Notes under the pieces: model-generated | Seen by the model: the letters and a program-made list of their open reading frames with translations, nothing else | Databases searched by the model: none | What the model was told of the DNA's origin: nothing | Assembly: GCA_002305755.1 (NCBI GenBank) | Contig: DBQV01000015.1 | Location: 1,797 to 65,796 of the forward strand | Direction of reading: 5' to 3' | Length of the DNA: 64,000 nucleotides | DNA from: Christensenella sp. UBA1385 | GTDB lineage: Bacteria; Bacillota; Clostridia; Christensenellales; Aristaeellaceae | Position numbers and translations under genes: made by a program | In this document: piece after piece, positions 42,788 through 50,657 of the stretch | How the letters are laid out: each line of letters opens with the position of its first letter | Position numbering within the stretch: position 1 is the stretch's first letter

Positions 42788-44214
42788 GGCTGTGGATCGA
42801 AGCCCCGGGGGAGGACCTTGGCAAGGAGATCTACGATGTGGCGGGCATTTTTTACCCGCAGATCGAGGTGACGGCGAGCCCTGCGGAATCTGAGCTGCGC
42901 GTGCGCTATCGGGAAACAGGCGGAGAGGGCCTGCTGGAGCTTGACGGCCTGCTGTCCGCGCGGCTGACTGTTTCGGTGACGCAGACGGACGGTCCCATCC
43001 TTGACAGGCGGCTGCGCAAGCGCAGGCTGAAAATGGCGTTCTACCGGCTCCTGAAGGAGCATCTTGGCGTACAGCCGCCATGGGGAGCGCTGACGGGCAT
43101 TCGCCCCACACGCCTGGTGTATGAAAAGCTGTCTGAGGGGCTGACGCTTGACCTGGCTCTCCTGCGCGTGGGGGAAGAGTATGATGTGACGCCGCGGAAG
43201 GTATCGCTGATGGGCCGCGTGGTGACTGTTCAGCGAAACCTGGCTCAGCCTTCGGAGGATGAGACAGATCTCTATATCGGCATTCCCTTTTGCGAGAGCA
43301 GATGCCGCTACTGCAGCTTTATCAGCGCGCAGGTGGGAAAGGGAACGTTGCTGCAGCCTTATGTGGAAGCCCTGAAACGCGAGATCCGGGCCGTGACCGG
43401 CCTGGTGACGGAAAAGGGCCTGAAGCCCCGCGCCTTCTATATGGGCGGCGGCACGCCGACCGCGCTCAGCGCGGAGCAGCTGGATCAGGTGCTGGAAGCC
43501 GCAGAGCCTTTGCTATGCGCCTGCCGGGAGACAACGGTAGAAGCGGGCAGGCCGGACAGCGTGACGCGCGAGCGGCTGTCGGTACTCAAAAAACACGGCA
43601 TCGGCCGCATCTCCATCAACCCGCAGACCATCCATGACGCTACGCTGGAGACCATTGGCAGGCGGCACACGCACCAGCAGACGCAGGAAGCCTATGAACT
43701 GGCCAGGACGATGGGCTTCGATCGCATCAACATGGACCTGATCGCCGGTCTGCCCGGGGAGACGCCGGCCATGTTCGCGCAGACGCTGGATTGGGTGAAG
43801 GCCTGCGCGCCCGAAAGCCTGACCGTTCACACGCTTTGCGTCAAGCGCTCCAGCGATATGCACCGCTGGCAGGACAGCCTGCCGGTCGCGGCAGCGGTGG
43901 AAGAGATGGTTTCCATGGGCCTTGACTGCGCGCTGAGCCTTGGGATGAACCCCTATTATCTCTATCGCCAGAAGCATATGGCGGGCAATCTGGAGAACGT
44001 GGGTTATGCCATGCCAGGGCGGGAATGCCTGTATAACGTGGATACCATGGAGGATACGCTGAGCGTGCTGGCGATGGGCGCCGGCGGCATTTCAAAGCGC
44101 GTGACAGGAAATCGCGAGATGGTGTACCGCGCGCCGAATGTGAAGGAGATCGGGCAGTACATCCAAAGGGTGGACGAGATGTCCGGGCGCAAGGCCGGGC
44201 TTTGGGATACATAA
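42784..44214 (+). CDS. hemZ: Coproporphyrinogen dehydrogenase HemZ (radical SAM)
   Basis: 476 residues. The radical SAM cluster Cys170, Cys174 and Cys177 are in FCESRCRYCSF; YMGGGTPTALS, RISINPQTIHD and INMDLIAGLPGE follow, as in HemN-type enzymes. The N-terminal about 165 residues and PWGALTGIRPTRLVYE are characteristic of HemZ. HemZ-type proteins are annotated as oxygen-independent coproporphyrinogen III oxidases, although no other heme gene is in the window and the true substrate in heme-poor Clostridia is debated. It starts inside the end of the preceding gene. Confidence 0.92.
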   Translation: MRLWIEAPGEDLGKEIYDVAGIFYPQIEVTASPAESELRVRYRETGGEGLLELDGLLSARLTVSVTQTDGPILDRRLRKRRLKMAFYRLLKEHLGVQPPWGALTGIRPTRLVYEKLSEGLTLDLALLRVGEEYDVTPRKVSLMGRVVTVQRNLAQPSEDETDLYIGIPFCESRCRYCSFISAQVGKGTLLQPYVEALKREIRAVTGLVTEKGLKPRAFYMGGGTPTALSAEQLDQVLEAAEPLLCACRETTVEAGRPDSVTRERLSVLKKHGIGRISINPQTIHDATLETIGRRHTHQQTQEAYELARTMGFDRINMDLIAGLPGETPAMFAQTLDWVKACAPESLTVHTLCVKRSSDMHRWQDSLPVAAAVEEMVSMGLDCALSLGMNPYYLYRQKHMAGNLENVGYAMPGRECLYNVDTMEDTLSVLAMGAGGISKRVTGNREMVYRAPNVKEIGQYIQRVDEMSGRKAGLWDT

Positions 44215-44276
44215 CCGTCGGGCGCGCGTTTGGCGCGTCCAGTCAATTATTAGCATTCGCTAACTGCGTGCAAATG

Positions 44277-44305
44277 TTGACATGCGCGCGGTAGGGTGTT
44301 ATTCT
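44277..44305 (+). promoter_or_regulatory. Promoter of the iscR operon
   Basis: TTGACA (44277-44282) and TATTCT (44300-44305) are 17 bases apart. Confidence 0.65.
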
Positions 44306-44313
44306 CTACCGCG
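44287..44313 (+). promoter_or_regulatory. Candidate IscR autoregulatory operator
   Basis: CGCGGTAG-N11-CTACCGCG is a perfect 8-bp inverted repeat enclosing the -10 element. Binding would block transcription. Attribution to the IscR encoded next door is inference. Confidence 0.45.
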
Positions 44314-44316
44314 AAA

Positions 44317-44335
44317 CCCGATTATTTTTATCGGG
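44317..44335 (+). promoter_or_regulatory. Leader hairpin before iscR
   Basis: CCCGAT-N7-ATCGGG followed by ATTTT lies between promoter and start. It may be a weak attenuator. Confidence 0.35.
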
Positions 44336-44363
44336 ATTTTGCATGGAAGGGAGCGGATGGAGC

Positions 44364-44786
44364 ATGAAGCTTTCAACGCGCGGGCAATACGCCCTGCACG
44401 CGATGATTTTTCTGGCCAAACACCGTCAGGATGGGCCCCAGCCGCTCAGGACGATCGCGGAGGACGGCCTGCCGGAGCAGTACCTGGAACAGCTGCTGGG
44501 CACGCTCAGGCGCAGCGGGCTGGTGTCTACCGTGCGCGGCGCGGCGGGCGGTTACAGCCTCTGCGGCGATCCGTCGGAGATCACGGTGGGACGCATCCTG
44601 GAGGCCACGGAAGGCCCTGTCAGCCTGGCGGACTGCGCCGTGGACGCGGGCGTATGCGGCAAGGGCAGCGACTGCCAGACCAGACGCACCTGGCGCTACC
44701 TGACGGAGAGCATCAACGCCATCCTGGAAGGCGTCACGCTGTCGGACATACTGGAGAACAAACCTTATCAAATCAAAGGAGCATAG
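44364..44786 (+). CDS. iscR: Rrf2-family iron-sulphur regulator IscR
   Basis: 140 residues. Winged helix-turn-helix of the Rrf2 type (MKLSTRGQYALHAMIFLA, with the recognition region LPEQYLEQLLGTLRRSGLV). Three Cys at 91, 98 and 104 match the spacing of the [2Fe-2S] ligands in IscR closely. It should repress or activate the downstream isc genes according to cluster status. ATG 44364 is preceded by GGATGGAG; an in-frame ATG seven codons upstream is less likely. It is followed after five bases by iscS. Confidence 0.92.
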   Translation: MKLSTRGQYALHAMIFLAKHRQDGPQPLRTIAEDGLPEQYLEQLLGTLRRSGLVSTVRGAAGGYSLCGDPSEITVGRILEATEGPVSLADCAVDAGVCGKGSDCQTRRTWRYLTESINAILEGVTLSDILENKPYQIKGA

Positions 44787-44791
44787 GCCTG

Positions 44792-45961
44792 ATGAACCGT
44801 ATTTACCTGGATAACGCGGCGACCACCCCGGTCTCACCGCAGGTGCTGGAAAAGATGCTGCCCTATTTCACGCAGCACTTCGGCAACGCTTCCAGCATCT
44901 ATGACACGGGGCGCGATGCCCGCAGAGCTGTGGATGCCGCTCGCAGGCAGGCGGCCGCCGCCATCAACGCCAAGCCGCAGGAGATCTATTTTACGGCAGG
45001 TGGTTCCGAGAGCGACAACTGGGCCATCAAGGGCGCCGCTTTCGCCAGAAGAAAGAAGGGCAACCACATCATCACCACGGCGGTCGAGCATCACGCCGTG
45101 CTGCACACCTGTCAGTGGCTGGAGGAACAGGGCTTTGAGGTGACCTATCTGCCTGTGGACGAGTTCGGCCGTGTGAGCGCGGAGCAGGTGGAGGCCGCCA
45201 TCACGGACAAGACGGTGCTGGTCAGCGTCATGGCTGCCAATAATGAGATAGGTACCCTGATGCCTATTGCACAGATCGCCAGGGTGGCGAAAGAGCACGG
45301 CGTGCTGATGCACACCGACGCGGTGCAGGCCATGGGCGCGATCCCCGTTGACGTGGAAGACTGGGGCGTCGATATGCTCTCTCTGTCGGGGCACAAGTTC
45401 CACGGGCCCAAGGGGGTCGGCGTGCTGTACATCCGCACCGGCGTCAAGCTGGATTCTCTGGTGCATGGCGGCGCGCAGGAGCGGGGCCGCAGGGCCGGTA
45501 CCGAGAACCTGCCCGGGATCGTCGGCATCGGCGAGGCTATGGAGATCGCCGCGAAGAACCAACCCGAGAACGCGAAGCGTCAGGCGGCCCTGCGCGATCG
45601 GCTGATCAGCCGCCTGCTCGGGGAGATTCCAGACGTGCGCCTCAACGGGCATCCCACCGAACGCCTGCCTGGCAATGTGAACATCTCCGTACGCTATATC
45701 GAGGGCGAGGCGCTGCTGCTCAGGCTGGATCTCGTCGGTATCGCCGCCAGCTCCGGCTCTGCCTGCACCTCGGGCTCGCTTGATCCCTCCCATGTGCTGC
45801 TGGCCATCGGCCTGCCTCACGAGATCGCCCACGGCAGCCTGCGCTTCTCTCTGTCCGATAGCACCACCAAGCAGGAGGTGGACGCGGTAGCCGAGGTCCT
45901 GCCCGGCATCGTGAAGACCCTGCGCGATATGTCCCCCATATTTCCTGAGAAAGAGGTATAA
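44792..45961 (+). CDS. iscS: Cysteine desulfurase IscS/NifS
   Basis: PLP enzyme that takes sulphur from cysteine for cluster assembly, 389 residues. N-terminal RIYLDNAATTPVSPQVLE, the PLP Lys202 in LSGHKFHGPKG, His100 in VEHHAVL and the catalytic Cys325 on the long loop SSGSACTSGSLDPSHVL, which marks the group I (IscS/NifS) type. The start ATG 44792 follows AAAGGAG at 10 bases; a longer frame overlapping iscR was rejected. It runs straight into iscU. Confidence 0.95.
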   Translation: MNRIYLDNAATTPVSPQVLEKMLPYFTQHFGNASSIYDTGRDARRAVDAARRQAAAAINAKPQEIYFTAGGSESDNWAIKGAAFARRKKGNHIITTAVEHHAVLHTCQWLEEQGFEVTYLPVDEFGRVSAEQVEAAITDKTVLVSVMAANNEIGTLMPIAQIARVAKEHGVLMHTDAVQAMGAIPVDVEDWGVDMLSLSGHKFHGPKGVGVLYIRTGVKLDSLVHGGAQERGRRAGTENLPGIVGIGEAMEIAAKNQPENAKRQAALRDRLISRLLGEIPDVRLNGHPTERLPGNVNISVRYIEGEALLLRLDLVGIAASSGSACTSGSLDPSHVLLAIGLPHEIAHGSLRFSLSDSTTKQEVDAVAEVLPGIVKTLRDMSPIFPEKEV

Positions 45962-45963
45962 TC

Positions 45964-46338
45964 ATGTATACTGATAAGGTCATGGATCATTTTTCCAATC
46001 CCCGCAATGTAGGCTCCATCGAACACGCGGACGGCGTGGGCACCGTCGGCAACGCCAAGTGCGGCGACATCATGCAGATCTATCTCAAGGTGGAGAACGA
46101 TATCATTGAGGATGTCAAGTTCAAGACCTTCGGCTGCGGCGCCGCTATCGCCACCAGCTCCATGGCCACCGAGATGGTCAAGGGCAAAACGATCGACGAG
46201 GCGCTGAGCCTGACCAACAAAGCCGTGATGGAGGCGCTGGACGGGCTGCCCCCGGCGAAGATCCATTGTTCCCTGCTGGCAGAGCAGGCCATCCACGCGG
46301 CGATCGAGGACTATCGCAAGAAGCACCCCAAGCTATAA
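45964..46338 (+). CDS. iscU: Iron-sulphur cluster scaffold IscU/NifU
   Basis: 124-residue scaffold. The three cluster ligands Cys33 (AKCGDIM, with Asp35), Cys58 (FGCGAAIATSS) and Cys102 (HCSLLAEQAI, after His101) are all present. The two-base gap to iscS indicates coexpression. No hscA, hscB, iscA or ferredoxin gene follows, as is usual for the reduced isc sets of Clostridia. Confidence 0.95.
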   Translation: MYTDKVMDHFSNPRNVGSIEHADGVGTVGNAKCGDIMQIYLKVENDIIEDVKFKTFGCGAAIATSSMATEMVKGKTIDEALSLTNKAVMEALDGLPPAKIHCSLLAEQAIHAAIEDYRKKHPKL

Positions 46339-46347
46339 GGAGACCGA

Positions 46348-48138
46348 ATGCCAGATATCAGCGGCAACCTCTCCGGTGTGCGCGAAAGCGTCATCGAAAA
46401 ACTGAAAACGCTCTATGATGAAGAGATCGGCGGCAGTGAATTCTTGCCGCCTGATTTTGCTGTCAGGCTGGCTGCCTTCAGCGCGGCGCTCAACCGAGAG
46501 ATCGCGGTCTATGTGTCGCGTTCCGGCGAGGTGCTGAATGTCAGCGTGGGCTATGTCAGCAATGTGCAGCTCGATCAGCTGAGCCTGAGGCGCAGCGACA
46601 GGCGGCTCAGCATGGTACGCTGTATCCATACCCATCCGGGCGGAAGCGCGGAGCTGTCGGACGTGGATCTGACCGCGCTCAAGAGCCTTCGGCTGGATGC
46701 CATGTGCGCCATCGGCGTGGGGGGCGACGGCTCTGTGACTGGCGTGAGCGCGGCCTTCCTGGGCGAAGGGATGGAGCCAAAGCTGACGCCCGTCTTGAGC
46801 CTTGACCGCTTGCCTCAGGAGGAGTGGCTGGAGGAGATCGCGCAGAGCGACCGGCTGACCCCGGTCGGCGGCTCGTCGGATACGGCGCAGAGACAGGAGC
46901 GCGCGCTCCTTGTCTCCGTCGACAGCGAACGGTCGCTGGATGAGCTGGCCGCTCTTTGCGACAGCGCGGGCGCTGTGGTCGTCGGCAGGTCGCTTCAGCA
47001 AAAGTCAAAGCCCGATCCTGTCACCTACGTGGGCAGTGGCAAGGCCGGCGAGCTGTCGCTTGACGCACAGGCGCTGGAAGCGGATATCCTGGTAGCGGAC
47101 GATGAGCTTTCCGCCGCGCAGACGGCCAGGCTGGAAGAGCTGGTCGGCATCCCGGTGGTGGACAGGACCACGCTGATACTCGATATCTTCGCCCGGAATG
47201 CCGTCACCAGCGAGGGCAAGCTGCAGGTGGAGCTGGCACAGCTCAATTACCGGGCCAGTCACCTGAAAGGGCAGGGGCAGGCCATGTCCCGTCTGCTGGG
47301 CGGCATCGGTGTGCGCGGCCCCGGCGAAAGCAAGCTGGAGATGGACAGGCGCCATATCCGCGAGCGCATCGGCCAGCTGAAGGAAGAGCTGGAAAGGATG
47401 GAGCGTCAAAGGGGCATCCGGCGCAAGGGCCGACAGCGCGCGGGCACACCCGTGGTGGCCTTGGTGGGCTACACCAATGTGGGCAAGTCCACCCTGCTCA
47501 ATCGCCTGACAGGGGCGGAGGTGCTGGTCAAGGATCAACTGTTCGCCACGCTGGACGCCGTGAACCGCAGGCTGGAACTGCCGGACGGAGACGGTTTTAT
47601 CCTGGTCGATACCGTCGGCTTTATCAATAAGCTGCCTACCGACCTTGTAGAGGCATTTCACTCAACGCTGGAGGAAGCCGCGCTGGCGGATATACTGCTG
47701 ATCGTTTCAGATGCTTCCTCCCCGGAGATGGCGGCGCAGCGCGCCGTCGTGGAGGAAGTGCTTGACAGGCTTGGCGCGAACCGCCAGCCGCGCATCGAGG
47801 TGCTGAACAAGTGTGACCTGGCGAGGCCTGAGGCTCTGCAGGCGCTGCCCGGGGCCATCGCTGTATCCGCCGCGGATGGGACGGGGCTGGATGAACTGCT
47901 TGCGCACATCGCAAAACTGCTGCGCGAGCGGGAGAGAATGTACCGATTGTTGGTTCCCTTTGCCGACTACGCCCTGCTGAGCGAGCTTCGCAGGCAGGGG
48001 CGTCTGCTTGGCGAGGAACATCTGGAGGAAGGCACGCTGGTCAGTGTAATGCTGGATCACGCTGCCTTCGGCAGGCTGGAGGCCAGGCTGGGCAAAAGGC
48101 TGGAGAGCATGCTGAGGGCAGCGGAGGGTGAGCCGTGA
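46348..48138 (+). CDS. hflX: GTPase HflX with N-terminal JAMM-like domain
   Basis: Ribosome-associated GTPase that splits stalled 70S ribosomes, 596 residues against about 430 in E. coli. The extra N-terminal about 180 residues contain a sequence matching the JAMM/MPN metal motif HxHx7SxxD: His94, His96, Ser104 and Asp107 (IHTHPGGSAELSDVDL). Then come the HflX glycine-rich and coiled-coil regions (GGIGVRGPGESKLEMDRR) and the G domain: GYTNVGKS at 374-381, DTVGF at about 421 and NKCD at about 487. The extension is known from clostridial HflX proteins. Its metal chemistry is my inference. AAGGAGACC precedes the ATG. It overlaps the next gene by four bases. Confidence 0.93.
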   Translation: MPDISGNLSGVRESVIEKLKTLYDEEIGGSEFLPPDFAVRLAAFSAALNREIAVYVSRSGEVLNVSVGYVSNVQLDQLSLRRSDRRLSMVRCIHTHPGGSAELSDVDLTALKSLRLDAMCAIGVGGDGSVTGVSAAFLGEGMEPKLTPVLSLDRLPQEEWLEEIAQSDRLTPVGGSSDTAQRQERALLVSVDSERSLDELAALCDSAGAVVVGRSLQQKSKPDPVTYVGSGKAGELSLDAQALEADILVADDELSAAQTARLEELVGIPVVDRTTLILDIFARNAVTSEGKLQVELAQLNYRASHLKGQGQAMSRLLGGIGVRGPGESKLEMDRRHIRERIGQLKEELERMERQRGIRRKGRQRAGTPVVALVGYTNVGKSTLLNRLTGAEVLVKDQLFATLDAVNRRLELPDGDGFILVDTVGFINKLPTDLVEAFHSTLEEAALADILLIVSDASSPEMAAQRAVVEEVLDRLGANRQPRIEVLNKCDLARPEALQALPGAIAVSAADGTGLDELLAHIAKLLRERERMYRLLVPFADYALLSELRRQGRLLGEEHLEEGTLVSVMLDHAAFGRLEARLGKRLESMLRAAEGEP

Positions 48139-48824
48139 TTGTAAAAATTCTATCCCTGCTGGCGGCCCTGATGAGCCTCTCGCAGGCAGCGCTTGAAGCC
48201 GGCGTCAGACAGACCAACCTTGGCGGGAACCTCTATCTTGTCAACCGAAGCTTTACTTTGAGCGAGGACTACGTGCCGCCTGATCTGGTTCAGCCTGCTT
48301 CTGCAGGCGCCGCGGCGGGCACGCTGATGCGCAGGGAGGCGGCCGATCAGCTTGACCGGCTGTTTGCATCGGCCAGGGATGCGGGGTATACTTTAGTGGC
48401 TGTCAGCGGCTACCGAAGCTACGCGACCCAGCGAGCCATCTATAGCCGGAGGACCTCATCCGGCGACAGAAAGGACAAGGAAAGGGCCAAGCTGCTCGTG
48501 GCCCCGCCCGGTGCCAGCGAGCATCAGCTTGGTCTGGCGATGGATCTGGGTCGCAAGGGCAAGACGAACCTGAATGCCGCCTTTGGCGACAGCCTGGAAG
48601 GGCTGTGGGTCAGGGAACACGCGCATGAGTTCGGGTTCATCATCCGCTATCAGGCGAAGTGGAAGGAGATCACGGGCTATGAGGACGAACCCTGGCACGT
48701 GAGGTATGTTGGGCCGGAGCACGCACAGAGAATATTCGAGCTGGACATCCCTCTTGAAAGCTATGTGGAGCAGCTGCAGCAAGTCTATTTCGGCGAATAT
48801 TTGACGGAGGATCTTCCCACGTGA
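48135..48824 (+). CDS. VanY-type D-alanyl-D-alanine carboxypeptidase (copy 1)
   Basis: Peptidase M15B/VanY family, 229 residues, trims the terminal D-Ala of peptidoglycan stems. A signal peptide or anchor (VKILSLLAALMSLSQAAL) is followed by the metal and catalytic motifs SGYRSYATQ, GASEHQLGLAMDLG (His and Asp ligands) and EPWHVRYVG (catalytic Glu region and third His). The start is GTG 48135 overlapping the hflX stop. It is the first of three tandem paralogues. The C-terminal tail (SYVEQLQQVYFGEYL) is shared in outline with the others. Confidence 0.9.
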   Translation: MIVKILSLLAALMSLSQAALEAGVRQTNLGGNLYLVNRSFTLSEDYVPPDLVQPASAGAAAGTLMRREAADQLDRLFASARDAGYTLVAVSGYRSYATQRAIYSRRTSSGDRKDKERAKLLVAPPGASEHQLGLAMDLGRKGKTNLNAAFGDSLEGLWVREHAHEFGFIIRYQAKWKEITGYEDEPWHVRYVGPEHAQRIFELDIPLESYVEQLQQVYFGEYLTEDLPT

Positions 48825-49630
48825 TACGAAAGAGCCCCCTTGCCCTGATCCTGCTGCTTCTGCTGCAGTTGGCTGCCGCCGCCGAGCCGGTGTGGCAGTA
48901 CCCTTTGGCGGCCAACCTGGTGGAGGGAAAGGGCGGCTATCTGGTGCTGACCAACAAAAGCGTTCTGCTGGACAGCGACTATGAGCCGCATGACCTGGTG
49001 AACCTGACGGTCCGGGCCGTGAGCCGAGGCTTTCAGCTGCGCAGCGAGGCGGCCGATGCGCTCAGCGCCATGTTTCAGGCTGCGGAGGAGGAAGCGGGGC
49101 TGAAGCTCTATGTTAAGAGCGCCTACCGCAGCTATCAGACGCAGAACACCATGTATCAGGGCCGGCTTGAGAAGATAGGCAAGGATGACGGGGTGGTGGC
49201 CTATCCCGGCTCATCCGACCATCAGACAGGCCTTGGCGTAGATCTTCTGAACTATGAATGGACCAGACGCGACGGTATGACCCCCGAATTCGGAAAGACG
49301 GCGGAGGCCGCTTGGATGGAGCAGAACGCCGCGCGCTTCGGCTTTATTCTCCGCTATATGCCTGAGAAGCAGGAGATCACCGGCATCATTTATGAGCCCT
49401 GGCATTTCCGCTATGTGGGCAAACCTGTGGCGCAGTACATGATGGAGAATCGCCTCTCGCTGGAAGAGTTCACGCAGGAGGTGAGCGAGGCCATTGCCGC
49501 GTATGAGGAACAGGGCGGAAACTTTACCGCGCTGTGCCGCGCGCTGAACGCGCCGCCTGAGCCTGTACTGCTGGGTGAAGCGGACGAAGAAGGGGACAGC
49601 GAGGTCTCCATCTTCAATAGAAACCCCTGA
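48821..49630 (+). CDS. VanY-type D-alanyl-D-alanine carboxypeptidase (copy 2)
   Basis: 269 residues, paralogous to its neighbours: signal sequence (SPLALILLLLLQLAAAAEP), SAYRSYQTQ, then GSSDHQTGLGVDLLN and EPWHFRYVG, so all zinc ligands are kept. Compared with copy 1 the catalytic loop has D for E before the His and G-V for A-M, which may shift specificity. The start is GTG 48821 overlapping the previous stop by four bases, with GACGGAGG upstream. Confidence 0.9.
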   Translation: MIRKSPLALILLLLLQLAAAAEPVWQYPLAANLVEGKGGYLVLTNKSVLLDSDYEPHDLVNLTVRAVSRGFQLRSEAADALSAMFQAAEEEAGLKLYVKSAYRSYQTQNTMYQGRLEKIGKDDGVVAYPGSSDHQTGLGVDLLNYEWTRRDGMTPEFGKTAEAAWMEQNAARFGFILRYMPEKQEITGIIYEPWHFRYVGKPVAQYMMENRLSLEEFTQEVSEAIAAYEEQGGNFTALCRALNAPPEPVLLGEADEEGDSEVSIFNRNP

Positions 49631-49640
49631 GGTGTCTGCT

Positions 49641-50657
49641 TTGTGTAAAAAAGTGTTGCTGCTGATCATGCTGCTTTGCCTGCTGGCGCCTGCCCGCGGG
49701 TTTGCCGAGTTTTTGCCGGAGGACGCCGTGCTGCCGGAGCCAACCGAGGGGCCCGGCGGCGAAAGCGATGCGCAGCAGGGCGGCCTGCTGGAAGAGGGCG
49801 GCCTGCTCTATCTGGTGAACCGGGAGCACAAGGCGCGGGCGGCCTATCAGCCCGCTGACCTCACGGTGCCTAAGGTGGCGACCCGCAAGAAGGATATGGA
49901 ACAAAGAATCCTTCTTCGCCCTGAGGCGGCCAGGGCGCTGGAAGAGCTGTTTGCCGCCGCCAAAAGGGAGAAGAAATACGTGCTGTACGCCGTCAGCGGC
50001 TACAGAAGCTACGGTATCCAGCAGATCCTGTTTAACGGCAAGGTAAAGGAGGTCGGCAAAGAGCGCGCCATGCGCACCGTGGCCCCGCCCGGCACCAGCG
50101 AACATCAGCTGGGGCTGGCGATGGATGTGCAGTCCTCCAACTTTTTGAACCTTGACCAGAATTTCGGGGAAACGCCAGAGGGCAAGTGGGTAGCGGAAAA
50201 CGCGCACCGCTTCGGCTTCATCATCCGCTACAAGGAAGAGTGGCGCGAGATCACGGGCTATGCCGATGAGCCCTGGCACATCCGCTATATCGGAAAGGCG
50301 CACGCGATGGCGGTGCATGCGCTGAATGTGCCTTACGAAAAGTACGTGGAGGCCATTTCGGATCTGCCGGAGTACGTGCTGAGCGGCGCTACCGATCTGT
50401 TGCTGGCTGGCATCGCGCGCTCAAGGCTGGCAGGTGAGGCATCTCCTCTGCCTGAGCAATTGCTGAACGCGAATACGCGGGAGGAGCAGGCAGAGGCGCT
50501 TCGCGCCGCTACGTTGCCCTATCTGCCCGAAGACCTTACATATGAAAAGGCGCTCTGGGCCATCTATCCTACCCCCAAGCCGACCGCGGGGCCGAGGGTG
50601 GATGAGGATGAAGAGACCCATCTGTCCGTCGTGTCTGGCCATGCCGTCACTCCTTGA
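49641..50657 (+). CDS. VanY-type D-alanyl-D-alanine carboxypeptidase (copy 3)
   Basis: 338 residues, the longest copy. Signal peptide (KKVLLLIMLLCLLAPARGFA), an acidic linker (about 25-45), SGYRSYGIQ, GTSEHQLGLAMDVQ and EPWHIRYIG, then about 115 extra C-terminal residues ending in a Pro-rich tail (YPTPKPTAGP). The start was taken as TTG 49641 because TGAGGTG lies 8 bases upstream and the signal peptide begins there; GTG 49632 or an in-frame opening at 49575 inside copy 2 are alternatives. Confidence 0.87.
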   Translation: MCKKVLLLIMLLCLLAPARGFAEFLPEDAVLPEPTEGPGGESDAQQGGLLEEGGLLYLVNREHKARAAYQPADLTVPKVATRKKDMEQRILLRPEAARALEELFAAAKREKKYVLYAVSGYRSYGIQQILFNGKVKEVGKERAMRTVAPPGTSEHQLGLAMDVQSSNFLNLDQNFGETPEGKWVAENAHRFGFIIRYKEEWREITGYADEPWHIRYIGKAHAMAVHALNVPYEKYVEAISDLPEYVLSGATDLLLAGIARSRLAGEASPLPEQLLNANTREEQAEALRAATLPYLPEDLTYEKALWAIYPTPKPTAGPRVDEDEETHLSVVSGHAVTP

